This document shows, in pieces, positions 45,523-53,312 of a DNA stretch of 64,000 nucleotides (within the stretch, counting starts at the first letter, position 1; every line of letters begins with the position of its first letter). The position numbers and the translations under genes are program-made. A model generated the notes under the pieces. That model ran no database searches and had not been told where the DNA came from. It saw only the letters and a program-made list of their open reading frames with translations. This stretch comes from Ramlibacter henchirensis (GTDB taxonomy: Bacteria; Pseudomonadota; Gammaproteobacteria; Burkholderiales; Burkholderiaceae_C): assembly GCF_004682015.1 (NCBI RefSeq), contig NZ_SMLM01000001.1:124001-188000 (forward strand), given 5' to 3'.

Positions 45523-46740
45523 CTACTTCCAGGCCGGCTTGGCCGGATTGAGCTTCGCCGTCGCCACCTTCGGCGGCCACACGACCTCCATCTCGCCGTT
45601 CTGCCACTGCCCCACCGTGCCCGGCGTGGCGGTGTTCTCGCTGCCGGTGAACTTGACGTCGCCGATGATGGTCTTGTGCGTGGTGTTCGCGATGTAGTCG
45701 CGCATCGCCTTGCGGTCCAGGCCCACCTGCTTGACGGCGCTGGTCAGGATCTCCAGCCCGGCCCAGCAGTGGCCGCTCGCCCAGCGGTCCGGCTCCTTGC
45801 CGCCGAACTTCCTGGTGTGCGCCTCGAAGTACGCCTTCGCGCCGGGGCTGGTCTTCGCGTTCCAGGAACCCATGCCCAGCACGCCTTCGGCGCCCGCGGG
45901 CGTCATGACGTTCTTGTAAAGCTGGAACGCAGTGCCGACCGAGGCGTAGAAGAACTTCGGGTTGAAGCCGACTTCCTTGGCCTGGCGGCTGGCGAGGATG
46001 GTGTCGGGCGGGTAGGTGAAGCCGATGAACGCGTCGGGGTTCTTGTCCTTGATCGATCGCAGCGTGGGCGACAGGTCCTTCACGCCGCCCGGGTAGCTGG
46101 TGTCCTGCACCAGCTGGATGCCGCTGCCGGCCAGCGCCACCTTCAGCGCCGCGTAGTTCTCCAGCCCGAACAGGTCGTCCACGTAGATGCAGGCCGCCGT
46201 CTTCGCGCCGTTGGCCTTGAGCATGTCGACCAGCGCATCGCACATCGGCTTGGGTTGCTGCAGCAGCAGGAAGAAGTAGGGCAGCTTCATCTCGACCAGC
46301 CGCCGTGACAGCGCCGTGGGAGCGAGGAACGGATAGCCGAAGCGGTTGGCCAGCGGCGCGACAGCGAAGTTGGCGTTGCTGCCCCACGGCGGCAGCACCA
46401 GGTCGACCTTGTCGCTGCCCATCAGCTTCTCGTAGGTGCGCACGACGGTCTCGACCTCGCTGCGGTCGTCGCTGCTGATCAGCTCGATCTGGCGCTTGAC
46501 GCCCTTCACGTCCAGGCCGCCGGCGGCGTTCTGCTGCTCGGCCCACAGCAGGTAGTTGGGTTCCTGGCTGACCTGCGCGCCGCCCGTCCACGGGCCCGTG
46601 CGGGCGATCGCGTAGCCCACCCGCACCGGGCCCGACTGGGCGATCAGGTGGGGCGCGACCGACATCGCGCCGACCGCCGCGGCGGCGCCGCGGATGAACT
46701 GGCGGCGGTTGCTGGGATTGAAGCTCGTGCGCTGGGACAT
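45523..46740 (-). CDS. ABC transporter substrate-binding protein, LivK-type, Tat-exported
   Basis: A 405-residue periplasmic receptor of the Peripla_BP_6 (branched-chain amino-acid type) family. A twin-arginine signal (RRQFIRGAAAA) occupies about residues 12-35 with likely cleavage near LIAQ. GPVRVGYAIARTGPWTGGAQ and AEQQNAAGGLDVKGVKRQIEL are typical opening motifs; WGSNANFAVAPLANRFG contacts the ligand. AGGAG lies before ATG 46740. First gene of the liv-type operon; ligand unknown, the aldehyde dehydrogenase at the operon end suggests an aromatic or related compound. Confidence 0.92.
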   Translation of the reverse strand: MSQRTSFNPSNRRQFIRGAAAAVGAMSVAPHLIAQSGPVRVGYAIARTGPWTGGAQVSQEPNYLLWAEQQNAAGGLDVKGVKRQIELISSDDRSEVETVVRTYEKLMGSDKVDLVLPPWGSNANFAVAPLANRFGYPFLAPTALSRRLVEMKLPYFFLLLQQPKPMCDALVDMLKANGAKTAACIYVDDLFGLENYAALKVALAGSGIQLVQDTSYPGGVKDLSPTLRSIKDKNPDAFIGFTYPPDTILASRQAKEVGFNPKFFYASVGTAFQLYKNVMTPAGAEGVLGMGSWNAKTSPGAKAYFEAHTRKFGGKEPDRWASGHCWAGLEILTSAVKQVGLDRKAMRDYIANTTHKTIIGDVKFTGSENTATPGTVGQWQNGEMEVVWPPKVATAKLNPAKPAWK

Positions 46741-46900
46741 CGCAGGTCTCCTCGAGAGGTGGTGCGGGATCGTATGCAGCGGGCGCGGCGCGCGCTTTGC
46801 TGCCCGGGCACTTTGCGCTGTACTGCCCGTGCACCGGGGGTCGGGTTTTCCCTCAAGGGCCTGCGGACGGGCCTGAGAGGCGGCGCGGATAATCCCGCGC

Positions 46901-47851
46901 ATGGCCGAGTCCCTGAGCTTCACCACCGATGCCGTCGCGCCGCGCGACCGCGCGCCGCAGTGGTGCGAGTGGGTGTGGCAGCACTTCGGCGGCCTCGGCT
47001 CGGACCTGTATGGCGATACCCAATTCGACGGGCAACTGGTCGCTTCGCACGCGGGCGACGTCATCCTCACGCGGCTGGAAGCCAACCGCCACCGGGTGCT
47101 GCGCACGCCGGGCATGGCGCGAACCAGCGACACGGCCTACCTGAAGATCGTCGCGCCGTGGCAGGGCAGCGCCACCGTCCAGCAACAGGGCCGCGAGGCC
47201 TGCGCCCGCGCTGGCGCCTGGGTGATCTACGACACCACGGCCGCCTACGAGATCGCGAACCCGGAGCGCGTCGACCACCTGATCGTGATGGTGCCCAAGG
47301 ACGCGGTGATCGAGCGCGCATTGCGCGTCGACGGCGTGATGGCTCGCCGCCTGGGCGCCAGCGGAATCTCGCGCGTGGCGCTGGAGACGATGCGCAACAC
47401 CTACCAGGAGCTGCCGCACATGAGCGAGGCGGCCGCGCGCGGTGCCGGCGAGATGATCAAGCAGCTGGTGCAGCTCTCCCTGATGGAACTCGCCGGCCTG
47501 GAAACGGCCGTCACGCAACGCGAGGCCTTGCGCGACCGCATCCGCGCGCACGTGCAGCAGCACCTGCGCGACCCGGAGCTCTCGGTGGACACGGTCGCGC
47601 GTGCGCTGAACTGCAGCCGGCGGCACCTGTACAACGCTTTTTCCGGCGAGGGCGAGTCGATCGCGGCGTTCATCCAGAGACTGCGGCTGGAGGCTTGCAT
47701 CCGCGAGCTGCAGCACTCCGGTGCGAACGCGCGGCCGATCACGGACATCGCGCTGTCCTGGGGCTTCGGCAACCCTTCGCATTTCAGCCGCGTGTTCCGC
47801 GACCACACCGGCATGACGCCTTCCGCGTTCCGCCACGCGCCGGTCCGCTGA
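46901..47851 (+). CDS. AraC-family regulator with AraC_binding_2 domain
   Basis: A 316-residue transcription factor. The N-terminal half is the AraC_binding_2-type ligand domain (GDVILTRLEANRHRVLRTP, TAYLKIVAPWQGSATVQQQG). The C-terminal 105 residues form a double HTH (VDTVARALNCSRRHLYNAF and DIALSWGFGNPSHFSRVFRDHTG). It is divergent from the receptor gene of the liv-type operon, 160 bp apart, so that operon is the likely target. ATG 46901. Confidence 0.93.
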   Translation: MAESLSFTTDAVAPRDRAPQWCEWVWQHFGGLGSDLYGDTQFDGQLVASHAGDVILTRLEANRHRVLRTPGMARTSDTAYLKIVAPWQGSATVQQQGREACARAGAWVIYDTTAAYEIANPERVDHLIVMVPKDAVIERALRVDGVMARRLGASGISRVALETMRNTYQELPHMSEAAARGAGEMIKQLVQLSLMELAGLETAVTQREALRDRIRAHVQQHLRDPELSVDTVARALNCSRRHLYNAFSGEGESIAAFIQRLRLEACIRELQHSGANARPITDIALSWGFGNPSHFSRVFRDHTGMTPSAFRHAPVR

Positions 47852-47880
47852 GTCCCGGCTCGCTCTGGGACAATCGGCCC

Positions 47881-48912
47881 ATGGCCGACTCCTTCACGAT
47901 CACCCGCCCCGACGACTGGCACCTGCACGTGCGCGACGGCGCCGCCCTCGCGGCGGTGGTGCCGCATTCGGCGGCACAGTTCGCGCGCGCGATCGTCATG
48001 CCCAACCTCAAGCCGCCCGTCACCACCGCGCAGCAGGCGGCCGCGTACCGGGAGCGGGTCCGCGCAGCGGTCCCCAGGGGCATCGCGTTCGAACCGCTGA
48101 TGACGCTCTACCTCACGGACAACCTGCCGCCGGAGGAGATCCGCCGGGCGCGCGAAGCGGGCGTCGCCGCGGTCAAGCTCTATCCGGCCGGCGCCACGAC
48201 CAACAGCGACTTCGGCGTGACCGACATCCGCAAGACGGCGCGCACGCTCGAAGCGATGCAACGCGAGGGCCTGCCGCTGCTGGTGCACGGCGAGGTCACC
48301 TCACCGGACGTGGACCTGTTCGACCGCGAGGCGGTGTTCATCGACGAGCAGCTGATCCCGCTGCGGCGCGACTTCCCCGGCCTCAAGATCGTGATGGAGC
48401 ACATCACCACCCGCGAGGCCGCGCAGTACATCCGCGATGCCGACCGCCTGACCGCCGCGACCATCACCGCGCACCACCTGCTCTACAACCGCAATGCCAT
48501 CTTCACCGGCGGCATCCGGCCGCACTACTACTGCCTGCCGGTGCTCAAGCGCGAGGTGCACCGCGTCGCGCTGGTGGAGGCGGCGACCTCCGGCAGCCCG
48601 AAGTTCTTCCTGGGCACCGACAGCGCGCCGCATGCCTCGCACCTGAAGGAGCATGCGCTCGGTTGCGCCGGTTGCTACACGGGGCATGCGGCGATGGAGC
48701 TGTATGCCGAAGCCTTCGAAGCCGCCGGCGCCCTCGACCGGCTGGAGGGTTTCGCCAGCTTCTACGGCGCCGACTTCTACGGCCTGCCGCGCAACACCGG
48801 CAAGCTGACGCTGAAACGCCAGGAATGGACGGTGCCCGACACCTATGGGTTCGGCGAAGCGCAGCTCAAGCCGCTGCGCGCCGGCGAAATGCTGCGGTGG
48901 AAAGCGGCCTGA
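47881..48912 (+). CDS. pyrC: Dihydroorotase
   Basis: A 343-residue zinc amidohydrolase of pyrimidine biosynthesis, converting carbamoyl aspartate to dihydroorotate. Metal ligands H14 and H16 (WHLHVRDG), bridging carboxylated lysine K99 (AVKLYPAG), HG of LLVHGEV, EH of VMEHITTR and the catalytic Asp in GTDSAPH are all present; the size fits E. coli-type class II PyrC. ATG 47881. Confidence 0.96.
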   Translation: MADSFTITRPDDWHLHVRDGAALAAVVPHSAAQFARAIVMPNLKPPVTTAQQAAAYRERVRAAVPRGIAFEPLMTLYLTDNLPPEEIRRAREAGVAAVKLYPAGATTNSDFGVTDIRKTARTLEAMQREGLPLLVHGEVTSPDVDLFDREAVFIDEQLIPLRRDFPGLKIVMEHITTREAAQYIRDADRLTAATITAHHLLYNRNAIFTGGIRPHYYCLPVLKREVHRVALVEAATSGSPKFFLGTDSAPHASHLKEHALGCAGCYTGHAAMELYAEAFEAAGALDRLEGFASFYGADFYGLPRNTGKLTLKRQEWTVPDTYGFGEAQLKPLRAGEMLRWKAA

Positions 48913-48916
48913 CGCC

Positions 48917-49702
48917 GTGAGCCCGAACGCCCGGCCCGCAGCGGCACTCCTGATCGACGCCGACAACCTGTCGCCCGAAGTGGCCGAGAAGGCGATCGCC
49001 GATCTCGCCAAGCGCGGGCTGATGGTCTCTGTGCTGCGTGCCTACGGCAGCCCTGAAACGCTCGCGGCGGCGCGCGAGGTATTGCAGAAGCATGCCGCGC
49101 GCGTGGTGGTGAACCAGGGCAAGGGAACCACCGATGCGGCGCTGGTCGTGGACGCGATGGATCTCCTGCATTCCAACGGGCTGCCCGACATCGTCGCCAT
49201 CGGTTCGAGCGATGGTGATTTCGCTCCCCTGGCCGTCCGGCTGCGCGAGTCCGGCCGCCACGTCCTGTGCTACGCCCAGGGACACAAGGCCGACCTCGGC
49301 GTGCTGCAGCGCGTCTATGCCGAAGTGATCCCGCTGGCCCCCGGCAAGGCGGCGCGCGCTGCTCCCGCCCCGGCGCCCGCACCGGCCGCAGCGCCGGCTG
49401 CGACCAGCGCTGCTCGCAAGTCAGGCAGGAAAACCACCAGCGCGGCGGGCCGGAAGGCGGCGGCCGCACCCGCCGAGGCGCCTGACATCGCGTCATCTGT
49501 CTGGTCGTTGCTGGAGGAGATACCGGGCTTCGCGGACGGCGAGGCGGTGGAACTCAACGCCGTGGTCAAGAAGCTGCGCGACGCGAAAGCCATGACGCGC
49601 AGCGCCACCGCGCCCAGCTTCTTCAAGAAGCTCGGCCTGCCCGTCGAACTGATGCCGGCGCGCGCGCCCAACAAGCTGCGGCGCCTGGACGCCGTTGCCT
49701 GA
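48917..49702 (+). CDS. NYN (PIN-like) nuclease with C-terminal LOTUS/OST-HTH domain
   Basis: A 261-residue protein beginning at GTG 48917, five bases after pyrC. Residues about 8-135 are a NYN/LabA-like PIN-fold domain with acidic residues D14 and D16 in LLIDADNLSP, GKGTTDAALVVDAMDLL and GSSDGDFAPLAVRLRESGR. A Pro/Ala/Lys hinge (about 140-185) leads to a LOTUS (OST-HTH) domain from about 190 (ASSVWSLLEEIPGFADGEAVELNAVVKKL, split). This pairing suggests an RNA-directed endonuclease; bacterial LOTUS domains have been reported to bind G-rich or G-quadruplex RNA. Confidence 0.88.
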   Translation: MSPNARPAAALLIDADNLSPEVAEKAIADLAKRGLMVSVLRAYGSPETLAAAREVLQKHAARVVVNQGKGTTDAALVVDAMDLLHSNGLPDIVAIGSSDGDFAPLAVRLRESGRHVLCYAQGHKADLGVLQRVYAEVIPLAPGKAARAAPAPAPAPAAAPAATSAARKSGRKTTSAAGRKAAAAPAEAPDIASSVWSLLEEIPGFADGEAVELNAVVKKLRDAKAMTRSATAPSFFKKLGLPVELMPARAPNKLRRLDAVA

Positions 49703-50426
49703 CCGCCTCGACTGGCAGGCGCCCTGGTACGCGGCCTGGCGCGAGCCGGGGAGGGCGGTCGAGCAACTCCTCGCCGGATCCGCGTTGTTGCAGGACGCAC
49801 TCAACGCAGGGGCTCCGGCTCCGGTCCGTTTCGTGCCGCAGGACGCGCTCCCCGAAGGAACGCCCTACGAGCAGTTCATCTTCGAACGCCGTCAATGCCC
49901 CACGCGCGACAACCTGCACGACTTCTTCAACGGCCTGGTCTGGCATCGCATGCCGCGTGCCAAGGCGCGGCTGAACGAGTTGCAGGCGAGCGAGATCGCC
50001 GCGCACGGCATCGGCGACAGACGCGGGCCGGTACGCGATGCGATCACGCTGTTCGACGAGAACGGCGCCCTGCTGGAGGCGCCGCAGCCCCTGTGGTACG
50101 CGCTGATCGAACGCGACTGGAACCGGCTCTTCATCGAGCTGCGGCCGCAGTGGCAGCACGCGCGCGTGCTCGTCTTCGGCCACGCGCTGCTGGAGAAGCT
50201 GGCCGCGCCGCGCAAGGACCTCACCGCCCATGTCTGGTGCGAGCCCTGCGCGCTGGACAGCGTAGAAGCGGCCGACGCCTGGCTGGCCGGGCGCTGCACG
50301 CCGGAGCGGCTGGCCGGCAAGCCGTTCACCCCGTTGCCGCTGTCGGGCATCCCGGGCTGGGATGCGGCCAACCAGAACTTTTCGTTCTACGAGGACTCTG
50401 TGGTGTTCCGGCCGCGCAGGCGGTGA
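49695..50426 (+). CDS. DUF3025 protein
   Basis: A 243-residue protein of the DUF3025 family, starting at TTG 49695 inside the end of the NYN gene (8-base overlap). The family stretch FNGLVWHRMPRAKARLNELQA (split over about 76-96) and DALPEGTPYEQFIFERRQCPTRDNLHDFFNG are recognisable, as is PLPLSGIPGWDAANQNFSFYED near the end. No function is established. Confidence 0.85.
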   Translation: MPDRLDWQAPWYAAWREPGRAVEQLLAGSALLQDALNAGAPAPVRFVPQDALPEGTPYEQFIFERRQCPTRDNLHDFFNGLVWHRMPRAKARLNELQASEIAAHGIGDRRGPVRDAITLFDENGALLEAPQPLWYALIERDWNRLFIELRPQWQHARVLVFGHALLEKLAAPRKDLTAHVWCEPCALDSVEAADAWLAGRCTPERLAGKPFTPLPLSGIPGWDAANQNFSFYEDSVVFRPRRR

Positions 50427-50533
50427 AGGCAGGGCAGAATGCGGCGCGCGACGGGTGGGCCGGCCCTTGAATCCGGACGCCGGCACCTCACCTGAGCGCT
50501 GGGAAAATCCCGGACTTCACTTTTCGGAGCCTT

Positions 50534-51403
50534 ATGAAACGCATCGTCCTGTTCCTGGCCACCAACCTCGCGGTCGTGGTGGTGCTCGGGATCGTCGCCA
50601 GCCTGCTGGGCGTCAACCGGTATCTCACGGCCAACGGCCTGAACCTGGGCGCACTGCTGGGCTTCGCCTTCGTCATGGGCTTCGGCGGCGCGATCATCTC
50701 GCTGCTGCTGTCCAAGACGATCGCCAAGTGGAGCTCGGGCGTCCACCTGATCACCGGCAGCGAGGGCCCGGACGAGCGCTGGATCGTCGAGACGGTGCGC
50801 CGCTTCGCCGACAAGGCCGGCATCGGCATGCCGGAGGTCGGCGTGTTCCAGGGCGAGCCCAACGCGTTCGCCACCGGTGCGTTCAAGAACAACGCGCTGG
50901 TCGCGGTCTCCACCGGCCTGCTGCAGGGCATGACGCGCGAGGAGGTCGAGGCGGTCATCGGCCACGAAGTGGCGCACATCGCCAACGGCGACATGGTGAC
51001 GATGACGCTGATCCAGGGCGTGATGAACACGTTCGTCGTGTTCCTGTCGCGCGTGATCGGCTACCTGGTGGACAGCTGGCTCAGCCGTGGCGAGCGCTCG
51101 GGCCCGGGCATCGGCTACATGGTCACCACCATCGTGCTGGACATCCTGCTGGGCTTCCTGGCCGCCATCATCGTGGCCTGGTTCTCGCGGCAGCGCGAGT
51201 TCCGCGCCGACCGCGGTTCGGCCCAGCTGATGGGGCGGCGCCAGCCGATGATCAATGCGCTGGCGCGCCTGGGCGGCATGGTGCCGGGCGAATTGCCCAA
51301 GGGCCTGCAGTCCATGGGCATCACGTCCGGCGTGGGCAAGCTGTTCTCGACGCACCCGCCGATCGAGGAGCGTATCGCCGCGCTGCAGGCGGCCCAGGCC
51401 TGA
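50534..51403 (+). CDS. htpX: HtpX membrane protease
   Basis: A 289-residue M48 zinc protease of the inner membrane for misfolded membrane proteins. Two N-terminal hydrophobic segments, HEXXH as [11 protein letters not shown] (H144, E145, H148) and a second membrane pair at about 155-225, then [14 protein letters not shown]. This is the canonical HtpX, unlike the LemA-linked M48 at 28562. A bidirectional terminator follows. Confidence 0.95.
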   Translation: MKRIVLFLATNLAVVVVLGIVASLLGVNRYLTANGLNLGALLGFAFVMGFGGAIISLLLSKTIAKWSSGVHLITGSEGPDERWIVETVRRFADKAGIGMPEVGVFQGEPNAFATGAFKNNALVAVSTGLLQGMTREEVEAVIGHEVAHIANGDMVTMTLIQGVMNTFVVFLSRVIGYLVDSWLSRGERSGPGIGYMVTTIVLDILLGFLAAIIVAWFSRQREFRADRGSAQLMGRRQPMINALARLGGMVPGELPKGLQSMGITSGVGKLFSTHPPIEERIAALQAAQA

Positions 51404-51420
51404 GCCGTCGCGCATGAAGG

Positions 51421-51445
51421 AAAAGCCGCCTCAGGGCGGCTTTTT
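51421..51445. terminator. Bidirectional intrinsic terminator after htpX
   Basis: AAAAGCCGCC (51421-51430) and GGCGGCTTTT (51435-51444) form a perfect 10-bp stem with loop TCAG, ending in a T-run on the plus strand and a matching A-run on the minus strand. It separates the convergent htpX and nucleotidyltransferase genes. Confidence 0.9.
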
Positions 51446-51468
51446 CGTTGCGGGCGAGGCAGGCGGCG

Positions 51469-52560
51469 TCAGGCCGCCTTGCGCGTGGCTCGCGGGCTGG
51501 CGGCCTTCAGGACGGCCCCGAGGCTTTCCGCGATCCGAGGGTGGTGCGCCGCCACGTGCGCCAACCCTTCGGCAGCCCGGTTTCGCCAGCCCGGGCCGCG
51601 GCCCATCAGGTCTTCGGCGGCATTCTTGAGCGCAGCAGGAGAGCGCGCCAACCCGTACTCCGCCAGGGCGGCCACCTGGCCCGCGTCCTTCACGATCTTG
51701 GTGCGGAACGCCTCTTCCCGCTCGCCCATGATCACCAACTTGTGCAGCGCGTAGCGCATGGGCGAAGGGACGTTCACGACCACGACCTGTTCGCCGGCGA
51801 GGAGCGCGGTCTGCGTGGTGTGCTCTAGGGAGAACTCCATGAACTTCAGCGGCTGCAGGCTGACGTTCAGCGGCTCGTACCGATAGGCTTCCGCCTTGCG
51901 GCCCGCCGCGGTGAGGAGATCGACGCGGATGTCCTTCTTCGCCGTCAGGTACGTGGACGACGGTTCGGCGGCCAGCGTGTGCTGGGGCAGCAGGCCCATC
52001 TCCAGCGAGGTGATCGCGTCATGGATGTCGGCCTTGGCGTTGTCCGCCAGGGCCAGCGAGACATTGCGGCCGGGATGCGCGACGTCGACATCATTGGTGC
52101 GCCAGCCGCTGGACCAGCGCACGCCGAGCATGTTGGCCATGGCGATGAACGCATGCGTGCCGATCAGGACACCGCCGGCGCGGAAGAACCCGTGCTCCGC
52201 CATCCTGTTGACGATCGCGAAGTGCTGCGCGATCACCGTCATGCAGCCCAGCGAGACGCACGCGGTCACCAGGGCGGCCAGGTCGCCGGAGGATTGCGTC
52301 TTGCCTTGTTCATGCAGCTCGATGAGGCGCGCGAGCCTCTCATCGTCGGGGCCCAGGTAGACCTGCCGGTTCACCCCTTGCAGGTCCCGGACCTGCCAGT
52401 ACCAGTAGTCGCGGCCCTTGACCGTCTTCCGGTTGAAGGAGCCCGGCAGGTTCCGCACGGAGCGGTCGAACGCCGCCGCCCGCGCCTGCTCGAACAACTC
52501 GGCGAAGTTGGTCTGCGCGGCGGGCGAAAGGTCCGTGAAGAGTCGTGGAGGCTCTGCCAT
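51469..52560 (-). CDS. Orphan nucleotidyltransferase-fold protein (GSU2403/PF12281-like)
   Basis: A 363-residue protein whose middle part carries the pol-beta-type nucleotidyltransferase pattern: GGVLIGTHAFIAMANMLG (about 144-161), then RTNDVDVAHPG with the D-x-D pair, and a third Asp in DIRVDLLTAAGRK. This matches the GSU2403-like (PF12281) family, distantly related to the toxin parts of AbiE-type systems. The N-terminal 70 residues (KTVKGRDYWYWQVRDLQGV) also fit the family. ATG 52560 follows AGGATAACC. It is solitary: no antitoxin or HTH protein next to it in this window, but a strong palindromic operator lies 25-70 bases upstream. Substrate and role unknown. Confidence 0.85.
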   Translation of the reverse strand: MAEPPRLFTDLSPAAQTNFAELFEQARAAAFDRSVRNLPGSFNRKTVKGRDYWYWQVRDLQGVNRQVYLGPDDERLARLIELHEQGKTQSSGDLAALVTACVSLGCMTVIAQHFAIVNRMAEHGFFRAGGVLIGTHAFIAMANMLGVRWSSGWRTNDVDVAHPGRNVSLALADNAKADIHDAITSLEMGLLPQHTLAAEPSSTYLTAKKDIRVDLLTAAGRKAEAYRYEPLNVSLQPLKFMEFSLEHTTQTALLAGEQVVVVNVPSPMRYALHKLVIMGEREEAFRTKIVKDAGQVAALAEYGLARSPAALKNAAEDLMGRGPGWRNRAAEGLAHVAAHHPRIAESLGAVLKAASPRATRKAA

Positions 52561-52585
52561 GGTTATCCTGCGGCGAGGTCGGTGT

Positions 52586-52631
52586 GCAGTATAACGCGTT
52601 ATACTGCTGAATATCACATCTGCAGTATAAC
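52586..52631. promoter_or_regulatory. AT-rich palindromic operator of the nucleotidyltransferase gene
   Basis: A perfect 22-bp palindrome (52586-52607) made of GCAGTATAACG and its exact reverse complement, plus a third exact half-site GCAGTATAAC at 52622-52631. Sequences such as TATACT and TATAAC within it could also supply a -10 box for the minus-strand gene. The low GC content is strikingly different from the neighbours. The binding protein is not identified. Confidence 0.7.
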
Positions 52632-52661
52632 TCTGTGTCGCGCAGGGCGTGCGCCGGCGCG

Positions 52662-53312
52662 TCAGGCGGTCAGCGCCCTCACCTCCGCCACGCCCAGCCC
52701 GTACATCTCGGCGAACTCCTCCGCGCTCTTCCCGCTCGCCTGGAAAGCGCGCCGCAGCGCCTCCTGCCGGGCCGACTTCTGGCCAAGAACCATCAGCGCC
52801 TCATCGAGCAGCGCGACCGCGTAGTCCGGCCCCCCGCCGAAGCGCTCCCGGTAGCCGTCGCGGCCGAGGCCCGATCGGCCGATGGCCTCGGCCAGCTGCG
52901 ACACGGCGCGCCGGCGCGCTTGCGGCTCCTGCGGCGTCGAGCTCTTGCGCCGGTAGAGCTCCAGGATGGCGTGATGCACGTGCTCCGGCGCCACCGCATC
53001 CACCGGTCGGCCCTCCAGGTCGTGTCGCGGCAAGCCGGCTGCGACCGCTTCCAGGTAGCGCGTCGAGCGCGTGTGCAGCCCGAGCGCCACCTTGAGGTCC
53101 TCCGGCTTGAGCCGGTCGGGATGGGCCGCGGTCAGTTCCTCGAACACGCCGAGCTTGAGCGGCACGAACCGCGCGCCGAACAGGCGCGGGTACAGCTCGA
53201 ACAGCGTGTGCAGCGTCGGATGCAGCGGGCGCGCGGCGCGCCGTTCTTTTTTCGGCGGCCGGGCGGCCGTGCCTTCGGCGGGCGCCGCGGCGGGGGAGGT
53301 GGGTTCGTTCAT
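52662..53312 (-). CDS. ProQ/FinO-domain RNA chaperone
   Basis: A 216-residue protein. Residues about 29-135 are the ProQ/FinO fold (HPTLHTLFELYPRLFGARFVPLKLGVFEEL and the LKVALGLHTRSTRYLEAVAAGLPRHDLEG stretch, split). A short Pro/Ala N-terminal region precedes it and a helical C-terminal extension follows (about 140-216). Members bind structured small RNAs and their targets. Start ATG 53312 overlaps the stop of the upstream FAD-protein gene (ATGA), so translation is coupled. Confidence 0.92.
   Translation of the reverse strand: MNEPTSPAAAPAEGTAARPPKKERRAARPLHPTLHTLFELYPRLFGARFVPLKLGVFEELTAAHPDRLKPEDLKVALGLHTRSTRYLEAVAAGLPRHDLEGRPVDAVAPEHVHHAILELYRRKSSTPQEPQARRRAVSQLAEAIGRSGLGRDGYRERFGGGPDYAVALLDEALMVLGQKSARQEALRRAFQASGKSAEEFAEMYGLGVAEVRALTA

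Noticed and set aside
51469..53312. Classical two-gene toxin-antitoxin system of nucleotidyltransferase and ProQ-like protein
   Set aside because: The ProQ-like gene is coupled to the FAD dehydrogenase gene upstream, and ProQ-type proteins are not known antitoxins; the operator is also located between them.
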